Below the pieces are notes generated by a model, which was not told where the DNA came from, ran no database searches, and saw only the letters and a program-made list of their open reading frames with translations. From Gemmatimonadota bacterium (GTDB lineage Bacteria; Gemmatimonadota; Gemmatimonadetes; Longimicrobiales; Gaopeijiaceae), in the NCBI GenBank assembly GCA_028875075.1, contig JAPPGF010000009.1, positions 150,492 through 186,944 on the forward strand: a stretch of DNA of 36,453 nucleotides. The letters run 5' to 3'. A program made the translations under genes and the position numbers. The stretch's first letter is position 1; the number at the start of each line of letters is the position of its first letter. Below, piece by piece: positions 36,362-36,453 of this stretch.

Positions 36362-36453
36362 TCAGGCCCGAAGGGGTTTGCGGGCCAAGAAACAATAGAG
36401 CGGCGTGAAGATGCCCGTCTTGCCGCCCGCGACGTAAGCCTCCGCGGTTCGAT
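36362..36453 (-). CDS. 3' end of a probable class I SAM methyltransferase gene (partial)
   Basis: On the minus strand one frame enters from the right edge and reads 29 residues, including EAYVAGGKTGIFTPLY, before a TGA at 36362-36364. The stretch AYxAGGKxGIFTPLYxF is characteristic of the C-terminus of a group of SAM-dependent methyltransferases known to me by pattern; the SAM-binding part lies outside the window, so the call is tentative. Confidence 0.5.
   Translation of the reverse strand, partial: RTAEAYVAGGKTGIFTPLYCFLARKPLRA

Overview
This is a GC-rich bacterial chromosome segment. Typical Gram-negative features are present: an outer-membrane beta-barrel, MlaEFD-type lipid transport, LspA and secreted cytochromes. 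A very long M14 carboxypeptidase, a DUF6174 lipoprotein-like protein and the general gene style suggest Gemmatimonadota or a relative. That assignment is inference; the window has no rRNA or marker gene to settle it.

Layout. 1-3070: the end of an unknown gene, coupled to a beta-barrel protein carrying one c-type heme site; then a DUF6174 protein and a secreted metallo-beta-lactamase-fold hydrolase. 3.2-6.1 kb is a scarred patch: two copies of the 3' end of a tyrosine recombinase gene (a direct repeat of about 400 bp), a frameshifted IS256-type transposase remnant and an OsmC-like fragment, around an intact exonuclease III gene. 6.1-11.6 kb, minus strand: aconitase and a two-gene osmoprotectant ABC importer (ATPase; substrate-binding protein fused to permease).

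11.7-14.9 kb: an intact tRNA-Leu(CAA) is followed by 1198 bp of extra DNA bounded by a 234-bp direct repeat. The repeat begins in the tRNA anticodon stem and runs into the 3' end of the neighbouring phytoene-desaturase-like FAD gene. The extra DNA carries one recognisable gene, a secreted cupin. It looks like a very small tRNA-targeted integrated element and is the most unusual structure here.

14.9-23.3 kb: citrate synthase behind a good sigma70-like promoter, an SDR, PdxJ, a cytochrome c'-like protein, 5-oxoprolinase pxpABC and a tandem universal stress protein. 23.7-32.2 kb: LspA, a BCCT transporter, an OsmC-type peroxidase, then a tightly packed group of M14 peptidase, MlaE, MlaF and MlaD. 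32.3-35.2 kb, minus strand: an FAD amine-oxidase-like protein, visibly more A/T-rich than its surroundings, and a Rieske oxygenase, possibly an acquired oxidative pair. 35.3-36.5 kb: a TPR protein and the 3' end of a probable methyltransferase gene.

Themes. Aconitase and citrate synthase are TCA-cycle enzymes. OpuC-like, BCCT, OsmC and Usp proteins fit osmotic and oxidative stress. PxpABC recycles 5-oxoproline. The Mla genes, LspA and the beta-barrel serve the envelope. The integration scars show that tRNA-Leu and the 3-6 kb patch have both received foreign DNA.
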